Shown: positions 1-8,375 of the stretch, piece by piece
How positions within the stretch are numbered: position 1 is the stretch's first letter
Layout: every line of letters begins with the position of its first letter
Source of the DNA: Lachnospiraceae bacterium EP-SM-12S-S03
GTDB lineage: Bacteria > Bacillota > Clostridia > Lachnospirales > Lachnospiraceae
DNA: 64,000 bases
Reading direction: 5' to 3'
Assembly: GCA_020540725.1 (NCBI GenBank)
Contig: JAJBSL010000002.1
Span: 100,857 to 164,856, forward strand
The notes under the pieces: model-generated
Database searches by the model: none
What the model was told of the DNA's origin: nothing
Seen by the model: only the letters and a program-made list of their open reading frames with translations
Position numbers and translations under genes: made by a program

Positions 1-211
1 GTTCTTTTCCCCGGATTGTAACACTTCCCGAAGTAGGGCGGTCTAAACCGCCAATCATGTTGAGCAGTGTAGATTTGCCGCTGCCCGATGTACCGACTAC
101 TGCAACAAATTCGCCCTCTTCTACGGAAATCGATACCCCATCCAGTGCACGCACTTCGTTTTCTCCACTGCCATATATCTTTCTTAAATCTTTTGTCTCA
201 AGTATTGCCAT
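1..211 (-). CDS. ABC transporter ATP-binding protein, 3' part cut by window edge
   Basis: Only the first 70 codons are present. The start is the ATG at 211-209, preceded by a GGAGG a few bases upstream. The visible N-terminus is a typical MacB/LolD-type nucleotide-binding domain, with Walker [10 protein letters not shown] at residues 40-48 followed by the usual LLNMIGGLD stretch. It would power export through an FtsX-type permease. It lies 52 bp downstream of a complete ATPase-permease pair and is very similar to that upstream ATPase, so the cassette probably holds a second ATPase-permease pair whose permease is outside the window. The C-terminal signature and Walker B motifs cannot be inspected. 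Confidence 0.9.
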   Translation of the reverse strand, partial: MAILETKDLRKIYGSGENEVRALDGVSISVEEGEFVAVVGTSGSGKSTLLNMIGGLDRPTSGSVTIRGKE

Positions 212-263
212 ATCGAAAGACCTCCCTTTTTGTATTGCTCATTTGTTATATCGCTGCTGTAGG

Positions 264-2930
264 TTATTCTCCGGTTCTCAAACGTTCCACAATACTCTGT
301 CGATTCAGCAAACGAAGAGAAACCATCGGAATGATAAGTGCCAGCACGATATAAATAACGGATAACAAAATTGCCGGAAGGATGGTCAGATGGAAAGTCA
401 TATACCAAATCGGACCATTTTCTACTAAAAGTTTCACTGCTGTTACTCCCAGAATTATTGCAACCACAGTTCCAATCACACCTGCCCGCAGCACATAGGA
501 AAGACTTTCTGTCATCACCATTCTACGAAGCTGCTTTGTTGTCATTCCAATACTCTGCATAGAAGCAAACTCATGTCGTCTTGTCACAATGCTCGTCATA
601 ATCAGATTCATCAGATTGATGATACCAACCAATGCAAAGATTCCTCCGATCAGACAGCCGATTAAAAGAAATGCATTCTTATAAATGTCTATATTCGCTC
701 CCAATTTCTCTGTTGACTGATAGAGAATATCCATATTTTTCTGGGTTGTGTACTCTGATAAATAATCTTCCATCTCCTGTTGTTGCTCTTTTTCCGTATC
801 AAACAGAACGCAGAAAAGGGATGGCTTTTCGTATAGCTCTTTGAAGTGTTCCTCAGACATATACATGACAGGTCCACCAATCTCCGCTTGTATATTACTT
901 CCCGGTCCGAGCAAACTTCCAGTTTCCATATCTGTTGTAGCCGCCTTTGCAAGTACCGTAAATGTTTCTGTCGGAACGCCATTTTCATAAAACTGAATTT
1001 GATCTCCTACCTGCTGTTTTACATAATCTGCCTCTGAATATTCAGTAAATTCTCCCTTGTCGTTATATCCGGCAATTAAAATAATTCCATTTTCATTTTG
1101 AAGCTTTTCTTTTAAAACTGATTTATCTTTTTCCCCTTCTCGAATATCTAGCTTATCAATCAGGGAATCGGAAACGCCATATACATTCCCAAGGGGTCTT
1201 CCATCTGGTGTCAATGCCGCATGACTTTCAACTATAAACTCTCCTTTTTTATTTTTTCCTTCTTTGATATTATCCGGAAATCCTGTCATTTCTGTCACTT
1301 CTTCGTCCACTTCATAATTGATTCCCCAATCACAAGAAACCTGACTGTCCTCAAAGGTATTCCGATACATTTTCGTCACATTTTTAACACCTGGACGCTG
1401 TGTAACTGCTTCTGCCACATTATCTGGCAATGCAGCACTATGTCCGGTAAACCCTTTCTGCATCAGTCCTGCCTCTGCTGTATAGACTGCAAAATCACTT
1501 CGCATCTGGCGTTCCACATATACCTCTTCATCAAAACTTCCTGCAAAGATAAACACAGAATTTAACAGAATAATACTCAGCATCAAAGAAACAATGACCA
1601 ATACCATCCGTCCCTTATTTCTCTGCACGTTGGCTTTCGCCATACGCGGAAGTAACGCCCCTTTCACGTGCTTGCGTTCCTTGATCTTTCCTATGCTCTG
1701 TTCTACATACCGGACAGCCTCAATCGGAGAGACACGGGATGCCTTCTTTGCTGATTTCCTTGTACTGATCCATACGGTCAGCGCAGAAAATAGCACGGAA
1801 CCAATAATAATTGGCAGATAGGGAAGAGAACCGACCACCACATTCTTTTCTCCCAGTTCTGCGACAAACATCTGAAGTACTGCCGGAAGCATTCCTTTTC
1901 CAAGTAAGATTCCCAAAAGCACTCCGATCGGTGTACCAATCAGGAACAAGTACATTGCCTGTTTTCGCACTAAACCTTTCACCTGCTTCGGTGTCATTCC
2001 TATCGTTCGGAGCAGTCCGTATTGTCTCACATCATTTGTCACACCCATATCAAATACGTTGTAAATCAGAAGATAACCACAGAACATAAACAGAATTCCA
2101 AATACGCCTGCTGCCAGCCATACCACTAAATTTCCATCACTCTGTGTAGCAGATGGTGTCGGTGCAATCCTTACATAGTTTTCTGCTTCTCGATCATCCG
2201 GATTTCCTCCGATACTACGGATGAACTCTCCAATCCGTTCTTCCACCATACTGGGATCTTTCAAAATCACATGGGCATTATAATAGTTTCTATTTTCTCT
2301 GTCTTTCCGAAGAGCTGAAACCATTTCTTCCTGTTCTTCTAAAAATGCCTGGGACACCATAACATATCCCACATCATTTTTTACCGGTTCATAGATACCG
2401 GATACTTTCATATCAAAATGTTCGATTTCTCCATCTACTTTTAAATCAACGGGAATCGTCTCCCCTGCCTTTTTCGGAATCCCCAGATCTTCCAGCACAT
2501 TTGCAGATACCAGTACCTCATTCTCAGCCTTTGGTATGGTTCCGATACTCGGTGTCATAAAACAGACTTCCATCAATGTCTCATCTGCATAGTCCAGTTC
2601 CACATTAAGCTGCTTTGTATTTTCTAAAAATGCAATTCCAATCTGGATTCCTGCTTTTTCAAACATAGCGTTTTCTTTTAACTGCTCTGCCTGTTCTTTT
2701 GTCATTCCCTGCACCAAAGCATCCGCCTGACTACCTAATAATCTCGCCTGACTATACTGCATCGTATTTTTTGCACCGAACCCAATGGTCAGCACTGCGG
2801 TCAGAAGAAACGTAGTCAGGGCTATGGCGATGACTGCAAGGATATTCCGTTTTTTATTGCTGTGGAAGCTGCGGTTTGCCACCTTTTTGATTACTGCTTT
2901 ATTGTTGTTTCCAAATAGAACATCACTCAT
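264..2930 (-). CDS. FtsX-family ABC transporter permease
   Basis: This 888-residue integral membrane protein has the layout of large antimicrobial-peptide-type permeases. There is a first transmembrane helix at about residues 25-50, a large extracytoplasmic domain, and a three-helix FtsX core at about 275-400. A second membrane entry follows at about 440-465, then another large extracytoplasmic domain and a C-terminal FtsX core at about 765-880. It starts 12 bp after the stop of the partner ATPase, with a GGGGGCGGG ribosome-binding stretch. In this family such permeases move peptides, lipids or lipoproteins or confer peptide-antibiotic resistance; the substrate cannot be read from sequence. 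The adjacent two-component system and shared promoter element suggest inducible expression. It is probably ICE cargo, since it lies beyond the conjugation genes. Confidence 0.93.
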   Translation of the reverse strand: MSDVLFGNNNKAVIKKVANRSFHSNKKRNILAVIAIALTTFLLTAVLTIGFGAKNTMQYSQARLLGSQADALVQGMTKEQAEQLKENAMFEKAGIQIGIAFLENTKQLNVELDYADETLMEVCFMTPSIGTIPKAENEVLVSANVLEDLGIPKKAGETIPVDLKVDGEIEHFDMKVSGIYEPVKNDVGYVMVSQAFLEEQEEMVSALRKDRENRNYYNAHVILKDPSMVEERIGEFIRSIGGNPDDREAENYVRIAPTPSATQSDGNLVVWLAAGVFGILFMFCGYLLIYNVFDMGVTNDVRQYGLLRTIGMTPKQVKGLVRKQAMYLFLIGTPIGVLLGILLGKGMLPAVLQMFVAELGEKNVVVGSLPYLPIIIGSVLFSALTVWISTRKSAKKASRVSPIEAVRYVEQSIGKIKERKHVKGALLPRMAKANVQRNKGRMVLVIVSLMLSIILLNSVFIFAGSFDEEVYVERQMRSDFAVYTAEAGLMQKGFTGHSAALPDNVAEAVTQRPGVKNVTKMYRNTFEDSQVSCDWGINYEVDEEVTEMTGFPDNIKEGKNKKGEFIVESHAALTPDGRPLGNVYGVSDSLIDKLDIREGEKDKSVLKEKLQNENGIILIAGYNDKGEFTEYSEADYVKQQVGDQIQFYENGVPTETFTVLAKAATTDMETGSLLGPGSNIQAEIGGPVMYMSEEHFKELYEKPSLFCVLFDTEKEQQQEMEDYLSEYTTQKNMDILYQSTEKLGANIDIYKNAFLLIGCLIGGIFALVGIINLMNLIMTSIVTRRHEFASMQSIGMTTKQLRRMVMTESLSYVLRAGVIGTVVAIILGVTAVKLLVENGPIWYMTFHLTILPAILLSVIYIVLALIIPMVSLRLLNRQSIVERLRTGE

Positions 2931-2942
2931 AGTCCCGCCCCC

Positions 2943-3608
2943 TTACTGTACGATCTTTCCGTCTTCGATATGGATAATCCGATCAGCAAGCTGAGCAATC
3001 TCGTCATTATGAGTAATCATTACAAGGGTCTGTTTAAATTTGTAGCTGCTTGTTTTCATCAGACCTAACACGTCCATGCTGGTCTTGCTGTCCAGGTTTC
3101 CGGTGGGCTCATCCGCCAGCACAATGGTGGGACGGGCAATGAGCGCACGGGCAATGGCGACTCTCTGCTGCTGACCACCGGATAAATTATTCGGCATACT
3201 GTTTAACTTCTCTTTCAGTCCTAAAAATCCCACGACTTCCTCTAAAAAATTTTTGTCTACCTTTCCTCCGTCCAGTTCTACCGGAAGGGCAATATTCTCA
3301 TACACGTTCAAAACCGGAACCAGATTGTAGTTCTGGAAAACAAATCCGATTTTTCTTCTACGGAAAATGGTCAACTGTTCCTCATTGAGTTTTGATAACT
3401 CCGTCCCATCCACAAAGACTTTCCCGGAAGTCGGAACGTCCAGACCACCGATCATATTTAATAACGTAGACTTACCACTGCCGGAAGTTCCAACAATGGC
3501 TACAAACTCTCCTTTTTCTACGGAAAGATTCACTCCATCCAATGCTTTTGTAATATTCGGCTCTGCCCCATAATATTTTTTCAGTTCAGTCGTTTCTAAG
3601 ATATTCAT
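2943..3608 (-). CDS. ABC transporter ATP-binding protein (MacB/BceA type)
   Basis: This 221-residue nucleotide-binding domain has Walker [10 protein letters not shown] at residues 40-48, the ABC signature LSGGQQQRVAIARAL, and Walker B IVLADEPTGNLDS. It energises the FtsX permease encoded 12 bp downstream. The start chosen is the ATG at 3608-3606, after AAAGGACGG; an upstream in-frame ATG at 3653 would overlap the promoter and the regulator-type repeat. The promoter (about 3640-3675) carries the same paired TCAC repeat found in front of the response regulator gene, so this ATPase-permease unit is probably activated by that regulator. Substrate is unknown; peptide-antibiotic export or sensing is the usual role of this arrangement. 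Confidence 0.93.
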   Translation of the reverse strand: MNILETTELKKYYGAEPNITKALDGVNLSVEKGEFVAIVGTSGSGKSTLLNMIGGLDVPTSGKVFVDGTELSKLNEEQLTIFRRRKIGFVFQNYNLVPVLNVYENIALPVELDGGKVDKNFLEEVVGFLGLKEKLNSMPNNLSGGQQQRVAIARALIARPTIVLADEPTGNLDSKTSMDVLGLMKTSSYKFKQTLVMITHNDEIAQLADRIIHIEDGKIVQ

Positions 3609-3639
3609 ATGAACACCGTCCTTTCTTTTTGTTACCCCT

Positions 3640-3675
3640 ATCATAACAACCAAACCTCACAGAAATGTCACGAAA
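3640..3675 (-). promoter_or_regulatory. Response-regulator-type direct repeat and -10 of the ABC operon
   Basis: On the minus strand the half-sites TTTCGTGACAT and TTCTGTGAGGT stand in tandem with an 11-bp period (3652-3675). Six bases further is TATGAT (3640-3645), a good -10. No consensus -35 is present; the repeat occupies that position, as in OmpR/PhoB-type activation. The same arrangement with the two half-site types swapped occurs before the response regulator gene at 5572-5607. That the encoded OmpR-family regulator binds here is inference. Confidence 0.7.
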
Positions 3676-3703
3676 ACAAAGAATTTTCGGTGTTTTTGGG
3701 GCT

Positions 3704-3729
3704 GAAATGTCACAATCCTGTGACATTTC
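3704..3729 (-). promoter_or_regulatory. Perfect 11-bp inverted repeat with TGTCAC half-sites
   Basis: GAAATGTCACA and TGTGACATTTC are separated by ATCC, between the histidine kinase stop and the ABC operon promoter. The arms contain the same AAATGTCAC word as the direct repeats at 3652-3675 and 5584-5607. It could be an extra operator for the neighbouring regulator or the stem of a terminator for the sensor-kinase operon. The lack of a clear T-run favours an operator, but both remain possible. Confidence 0.5.
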
Positions 3730-3830
3730 AACTTTTTGTATAGGCAACGAGCCAAAGTCCGGGCTTGCCCGAGACCTTGACGACTGCTTACAATCCCGGA
3801 ATGTGCTTTTTGGCACTTCCGGTGATTTTC

Positions 3831-4868
3831 CTATTTTCTCAGGAGACGCACGGAAAATGTAGAGCCTTTTCCCGGCTCGGAGGACACCACAATGTACCCT
3901 CCCTGAAGTGAGATAATCTCACGAGCAAGATACAGTCCGATCCCAATTCCTTCTGCATCATGTACCGTATCCTCCCGATAAAATCGTTTGAAGATCGTTC
4001 CCTGATGTTCTTCGGAAATTCCGATTCCATTATCTGTAATGTCAATCTTTACATACATTTCCCAACATTCCACCGATACCCAGATGTTTCCACCCGCCGG
4101 TGTGTACTTCACTGCATTATCCAAAATGTTAAACAAGGCTTCCGTAGTCCACTTCCGGTCATGGGAAACCAGCAATCCTTCCGGGCAGTCTACCTGCACA
4201 TCAATCTTCTTTTTCTCCGCATTTAAGAAAATCCCGCCCAGCGCTGCCGCCAGTGTTTCATAAATCGACTGTTCTTTTTGTTCCAAAGAAATCACGCCTG
4301 TTTCCAATCGGGACGTTTTGATCATCGCCTGCATCAGAAAATCTAACTTATCCAACTGGCTGCTCTGCGCTGTCAAAAATTCCTGTTGTTTCTGTGCCGG
4401 AACTTCTTGCTCCAACAGCGTATTGTTGATCATTTTCAGGTTTGCAATAGGTGTCTTGACCTGATGGGAAATATCGGAAATCAATTCCTGCAAATCTTCC
4501 CGTTCTTTCGCGATATGATTCCGGTTCTCCTGCATGACTTCATATAATCGCTTCAGACGATAATGAATTTTATAAAACAGCCCTTCCTCCTGCTGTCTCT
4601 CTTCCGGCAGTTCCTCTTTCCCGGACATCATCCCGTCCAACAGTTCGCAAAGCTGGTCCGAAAACAAGACCAGTTTTTTCCGGATATTCCATACAAAGAA
4701 CACGCCGCATCCAAAGGCAAACACGCCAAAACCCAGCACGCACAAGGCAGCCGTTACATTTCGGGTGATCCATAGTACCAATATGCTGCTCCCAATGGCT
4801 GTCATCCCGAACACCAGTCCTAAAAAGAGGCAGATATGATTGATGGAAAGATACGTTTTTTGTCTCAC
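3831..4868 (-). CDS. Sensor histidine kinase
   Basis: This 345-residue membrane kinase has two N-terminal transmembrane helices (about 10-35 and 40-65), a short linker, and a HisKA domain with the H-box SDISHQVKTP (phospho-accepting His near residue 133). A HATPase domain follows with the N-box LFNILDNAVKYTP and the G-box NGIGIS and GIGIGLYLA. The start is taken as the GTG at 4868-4866, which overlaps the regulator stop (GTGA) and has GGGAGG upstream; an ATG at 4889 lies inside the regulator gene and has no better ribosome site. It pairs with the upstream OmpR-type regulator. The lack of a large sensor domain fits kinases that sense through a partner ABC transporter, but that is inference. 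Confidence 0.93.
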   Translation of the reverse strand: MRQKTYLSINHICLFLGLVFGMTAIGSSILVLWITRNVTAALCVLGFGVFAFGCGVFFVWNIRKKLVLFSDQLCELLDGMMSGKEELPEERQQEEGLFYKIHYRLKRLYEVMQENRNHIAKEREDLQELISDISHQVKTPIANLKMINNTLLEQEVPAQKQQEFLTAQSSQLDKLDFLMQAMIKTSRLETGVISLEQKEQSIYETLAAALGGIFLNAEKKKIDVQVDCPEGLLVSHDRKWTTEALFNILDNAVKYTPAGGNIWVSVECWEMYVKIDITDNGIGISEEHQGTIFKRFYREDTVHDAEGIGIGLYLAREIISLQGGYIVVSSEPGKGSTFSVRLLRK

Positions 4869-5548
4869 TTCTGCACACCTCCCACCCACATATATCCCAT
4901 ACCATAAACGGTTTTGATATACTGCTGTCCGTTGGTCTCAATCTTGCTTCTCACCCTGCTGACCGCTACCGTCAGTGCATGTTCATCCACAAAGTGCTCA
5001 TCAATATCCCACAGCCTTTCCAATAACATTTGCCGGGTTAATACATTTTGCGGATTCTTCGTAAAGATTTTAAGCAGACGATATTCCAGCGGGGTAAACA
5101 CCAACGCTTTTCCCTCCAGTGAAGCCGTCATTTCTTTAAAATCAATAGCGAATGTTCCATCATTATATTTATCTTCTTCAGACTGCTTTGCAATTCGACT
5201 CAGCAATGCAGCCAGTTTCTTCTGAAACACACTCATGGGAAATGGCTTTGTCACATAATCATCGGCTCCCAGTTCATAGCCTTTTAGCATATCGCTTTCC
5301 ATATCATTTGCGGTCAAAAAAATCACCGCAGTCTCCGGACAGCGCTCTTTTACCTCCTTGCAGAAATCAAAACCATTCCCATCCGGCAGATTCACATCCA
5401 GTACGATCAACTCATACCTTTGTTTCTCAATATAATTTTCCGCCTCTTGTTTACAGAGTGCAGAGTCCACCTTGTATCCGGCGGCATTTAAGTTGTAGCA
5501 TAACGTATTATTTAATAAGTGGTCATCTTCGACTACTAAAATATGCAT
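4865..5548 (-). CDS. OmpR/PhoB-family response regulator
   Basis: This 227-residue protein has a receiver domain at 1-115, with acidic pair EDD at 7-9, phospho-acceptor Asp51 in VLDVNLPDG and Lys in DDYVTKPFP. A winged-helix DNA-binding domain follows at about 130-225, with LEYRLLKIF and VYGMGYMW. It is co-transcribed with the sensor kinase, whose start overlaps this stop. Its promoter carries a tandem 11-bp TCAC repeat that recurs at the ABC operon, which suggests autoregulation and control of the transporter. It is cargo of the conjugative element by position, though it could be older chromosomal sequence if the element ends earlier. Confidence 0.95.
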   Translation of the reverse strand: MHILVVEDDHLLNNTLCYNLNAAGYKVDSALCKQEAENYIEKQRYELIVLDVNLPDGNGFDFCKEVKERCPETAVIFLTANDMESDMLKGYELGADDYVTKPFPMSVFQKKLAALLSRIAKQSEEDKYNDGTFAIDFKEMTASLEGKALVFTPLEYRLLKIFTKNPQNVLTRQMLLERLWDIDEHFVDEHALTVAVSRVRSKIETNGQQYIKTVYGMGYMWVGGVQK

Positions 5549-5571
5549 CGTATCACATCCTTTTTCTTTTT

Positions 5572-5607
5572 AGAGTATCACCCAAATGTCACAGAAACCT
5601 CACGAAA
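5572..5607 (-). promoter_or_regulatory. Regulator-type direct repeat and -10 of the two-component operon
   Basis: On the minus strand TTTCGTGAGGT and TTCTGTGACAT lie in tandem (5584-5607), followed after six bases by TACTCT (5572-5577) as -10. The two half-sites are those of 3652-3675 in swapped order, and the distance to the -10 is identical. This supports autoregulation by the encoded OmpR-type regulator. Confidence 0.7.
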
Positions 5608-5677
5608 TACTCTTTTTTCTGTTTTATTTTACCTTGCTGTTTTTTCATTGTCCACAATCCGTTCTTCCCTTGATAAA

Positions 5678-5719
5678 GAAACCCATGATACTGTTATGAA
5701 AAGCAGCAGCATGGGTTTC
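5678..5719 (-). terminator. Hairpin downstream of the YjbR-like gene
   Basis: Ten-base arms GAAACCCATG and CATGGGTTTC enclose about 22 bases; on the minus strand the stem is followed by TTTATC. It lies between the YjbR-like gene and the promoter of the two-component operon, so it probably ends the YjbR-like transcript. The loop is long and the T-run weak. Confidence 0.5.
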
Positions 5720-5755
5720 TCAATATCTGTCTCTATCTTCCATTCTAAATTTTCT

Positions 5756-6124
5756 CTAGTTCTTTCCATCTATCAAATCATAACTCAGATCCAGAAAGTC
5801 TAAGATTTTCGCCTCACTTACGCTTCCATCCAGCAGCATCGTGATCCAATACTTCTTATTCATATGATATCCCGGAAGAAAGCCATAGGTCTGTGTCAGA
5901 AGTCCCACCATATCCGGTTCGCACTTCACATTGATCACATCTACCATGCCCTCTTCTTCTAATCCCAACTTGGATTTTTCAACTCGCAGAATAGCTGCAT
6001 ACCATTTTCCATTTTTATGCCGGAGGATTGCGTTCTCCGGAGAACTCTTCCAAAGATATTCTGGAATTGTTCCATATTGCTTTTTTACATATTCAAAAAT
6101 CTCTTCCCGTTTCAAATATTCCAC
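5756..6124 (-). CDS. MmcQ/YjbR-family protein
   Basis: This 122-residue protein matches the small MmcQ/YjbR family. It has an N-terminal helical segment (REEIFEYVKKQYG), a central PENAILRHKNGKWYA strand pair, and the C-terminal motif pattern GYHMNKKYWITMLLDG followed by a final helix that ends LDLSYDLI. The family adopts a CyaY-like double-wing fold and is annotated as DNA-binding by structural analogy only; no biochemical role is established. It is a single gene flanked by terminators, between the conjugation genes and the transporter cargo. Confidence 0.85.
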   Translation of the reverse strand: MEYLKREEIFEYVKKQYGTIPEYLWKSSPENAILRHKNGKWYAAILRVEKSKLGLEEEGMVDVINVKCEPDMVGLLTQTYGFLPGYHMNKKYWITMLLDGSVSEAKILDFLDLSYDLIDGKN

Positions 6125-6179
6125 TCCCCAATGACTCTATGTTCTCAATCTGACGATTGTACGTTTCAAATTTGTAACA

Positions 6180-6199
6180 GGCAGGACATTTGCCCTGCC
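6180..6199 (-). terminator. Short hairpin after the conjugation operon
   Basis: GGCAGGACATTTGCCCTGCC forms a stem just downstream of the lysozyme-CHAP gene, the last gene of the transfer operon. The minus-strand T-run is poor, so termination here is tentative. Confidence 0.4.
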
Positions 6200-6255
6200 C
6201 GCTTTTCCTATTATAGCATTGTTCCTTTGCTCTTACAATTTTTCTCCTGCTTTTC

Positions 6256-7950
6256 TTAATATGCCGGAACACCATACCCATAGATCGATGCGCTTCCGAT
6301 ACTATAACTTCTCCGGTTAACTGCATCACTACTGTTTCCCTCAATGGTGTGCACAACACCATCCGCCGTACTTTCCACGATTCCCACATGGTCGATGCTT
6401 CCATCATTTCCCCAGTCAAAGAAAATGAAATCTCCCGCCGCCGGGGTATAACTTCCATCCTGAAATTGTCCATTGTTTTGGAACCAGTTTACACCGACAT
6501 CGCACTTGGCAAACTTTGGTATCACACCGCTTTCAATATAGCCGCATTGATCGGCACACCACGATGCAAAACAGGCACACCATTCTACCCGGCTGTCAAA
6601 TCCATACCAGCTCCAGTACGTCTCTCCGCCATTTCCTTCTTGAGACAGCGCCACCTGCACGATTGCCTGACTTCCCGTTCCGGTCGGAATCCGTCCAAAT
6701 GGATAATAGCGCAATACATGTGCCACATACTGCTTGTCCCCGTAACTGCTCCATCCCAGTTTTTCTGCCATTATATCGGAAAATTCAATCGCATTTGCCG
6801 GGGTGTACCCTCCATCTTTTTCTTTTGCCCACGGGATATAACCATTCCCGTAATTATAGCCCTGAAGCGCCAGCTTAATGCGTTCCATATCCACCGGGGT
6901 TTCCACTTCTGCACTGACCAGACACGCTTTGATCTCCTGAACCCCGCATTCAATGGAATACGCCGGATCAGTAATCCCATTGGGTTGTCTCGGAAACCGG
7001 GTATTAAATGCCCCTTCTGAACTTTGCATTGGATCAAGTCCTCGCCCGCCGCTTTCCTGCATCATAATCGCTTTGATCAGTTCCACATATTCTCCAATCC
7101 CATATTGTGTGGCATATTGACGGATCAACGGTTCATAGGCTTCCACTTCCGCGCTGACAGCAGAAACCGTATTAGAATTTCCTCCACCCGTCATGCAAAG
7201 GACACCTCCAAACAGAATCACAACCAACAAAATCAGTACCGCAATCCATCCCCCTGCCAAAAGTGCTGTCACAAGCGCTTTTGTTCCTGCAATGATTGCC
7301 CGGACAGCTGCCAACGTGGCTCTGGCAGTTGCCTTTGCGGTCTGGGCTGCTGTTCTTGCCGCCTGTCTGGCTGCCATCGCTGTTCTTTCTGCTGTCTTTG
7401 CTGTTGTCTGAGCCAACCGTTTTGCCTGAACTGCGGCAGTCTGACTCGTCTTCACTGTATTGTGTACTGTCTGCTTCGTACCTTTGATTGTCCGGCTGGC
7501 AGTTTTCACCGTTCCTTTTCCGGTCTGCTTCCCCTTACTCCCCACGGTTTTGATCGTTTTTTCTCCGGGCTCTATGGTTTTAATGGTGGCATTTTGAAGT
7601 TTTCCTGCGGAAACCCGTTTCTTCTTCGCCAACTCCTGCCCGGTTTTTTGTAGTTGCTCTTTCGGCTGGTTGAAGGTGTCCGCAGACACCTTCCTCTTTG
7701 CTCTTTGACGCTGCACCCTGCCGCCTTGCTTTCGTACCTGATGCACTGCCCCCAACACACTTCGTTCTGTCCCGGCTGCAATCTGATTTTCCGCATCTTC
7801 CACGGGTGTTGCCGCTGCCGGTTCTCTTGTCTCCTCTGTCTGTTCTTTCGTCCGCACATATGCCCGCTTTACATGCTCGGTTCCCATTGCCGCTTTATCT
7901 AACACCTTGATGTCTTTGCGAACCTTACGCGTCTTAATCTCCTTGCTCAT
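6256..7950 (-). CDS. Bifunctional lysozyme-like / CHAP cell-wall hydrolase of the conjugation machinery
   Basis: This 564-residue protein is related to the wall hydrolases of Tn916/Tn1549 transfer systems. Residues 1-220 are a long basic Lys/Arg/Ala/Thr-rich segment with many short near-repeats (KTAERTA, RTAAQTAKA). A transmembrane helix lies at about 225-255. A lysozyme-like domain at about 270-400 carries the catalytic-type Glu in AIMMQESGG, and a C-terminal CHAP domain at about 430-560 carries Cys in RVEWCACFASWC and His in SIDHVGIVE. It would open the peptidoglycan locally so the mating channel can cross the wall. It closes the transfer operon, 5 bp after a DUF6075-type gene. Confidence 0.92.
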   Translation of the reverse strand: MSKEIKTRKVRKDIKVLDKAAMGTEHVKRAYVRTKEQTEETREPAAATPVEDAENQIAAGTERSVLGAVHQVRKQGGRVQRQRAKRKVSADTFNQPKEQLQKTGQELAKKKRVSAGKLQNATIKTIEPGEKTIKTVGSKGKQTGKGTVKTASRTIKGTKQTVHNTVKTSQTAAVQAKRLAQTTAKTAERTAMAARQAARTAAQTAKATARATLAAVRAIIAGTKALVTALLAGGWIAVLILLVVILFGGVLCMTGGGNSNTVSAVSAEVEAYEPLIRQYATQYGIGEYVELIKAIMMQESGGRGLDPMQSSEGAFNTRFPRQPNGITDPAYSIECGVQEIKACLVSAEVETPVDMERIKLALQGYNYGNGYIPWAKEKDGGYTPANAIEFSDIMAEKLGWSSYGDKQYVAHVLRYYPFGRIPTGTGSQAIVQVALSQEGNGGETYWSWYGFDSRVEWCACFASWCADQCGYIESGVIPKFAKCDVGVNWFQNNGQFQDGSYTPAAGDFIFFDWGNDGSIDHVGIVESTADGVVHTIEGNSSDAVNRRSYSIGSASIYGYGVPAY

Positions 7951-7954
7951 ACTA

Positions 7955-8359
7955 CTACCGTTCTTCCCTATGCGGACACGCTTTACCGGATTGGAACTCC
8001 CTGCAAAATTCCGGGTACTTCAATCGGATTGCCTCAAAGAAATAAGGGGCATATCCACAATCAAAAAGTTCATACGGGGTAGACATTCTTTCCATCCCCT
8101 TCTCGCTGTATCCGTTCCATAAATTAAAAGCAAGCCGGGTAATCCGCATACTTCCGCTTGTCTGCCATCCTTCATGCAATGCCGCTGAGTTGATACAGTC
8201 TTCCCGAAATGAAAACAGACGTTTCACATTATCTCTTGTCATATCCGAAATTCCCACGCAGTAGAAAAATGCCTGATGATAACTGTCCTTTTTCTTCACT
8301 TCCTCCATCATGGCAAAGAAAAATTGTTTATGCTCTTTCGATGCAAATCGTAATTCCAT
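7955..8359 (-). CDS. DUF6075-like small protein of the transfer operon
   Basis: This 134-residue soluble protein resembles a small family of unknown function that recurs between virB4 and the wall hydrolase in Tn1549-type elements. The start is the ATG at 8359-8357, after AAAGGGG; an earlier in-frame ATG overlaps the virB4 gene. Features are an N-terminal basic-aromatic stretch (FASKEHKQFFFAMMEEV), a central segment with SFREDCINS, and a C-terminus with several aromatic residues. No catalytic motif is visible. Its placement suggests an accessory role in transfer or its regulation. Confidence 0.7.
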   Translation of the reverse strand: MELRFASKEHKQFFFAMMEEVKKKDSYHQAFFYCVGISDMTRDNVKRLFSFREDCINSAALHEGWQTSGSMRITRLAFNLWNGYSEKGMERMSTPYELFDCGYAPYFFEAIRLKYPEFCREFQSGKACPHREER

Positions 8360-8375
8360 TCTTCTTTTCCCCTTT

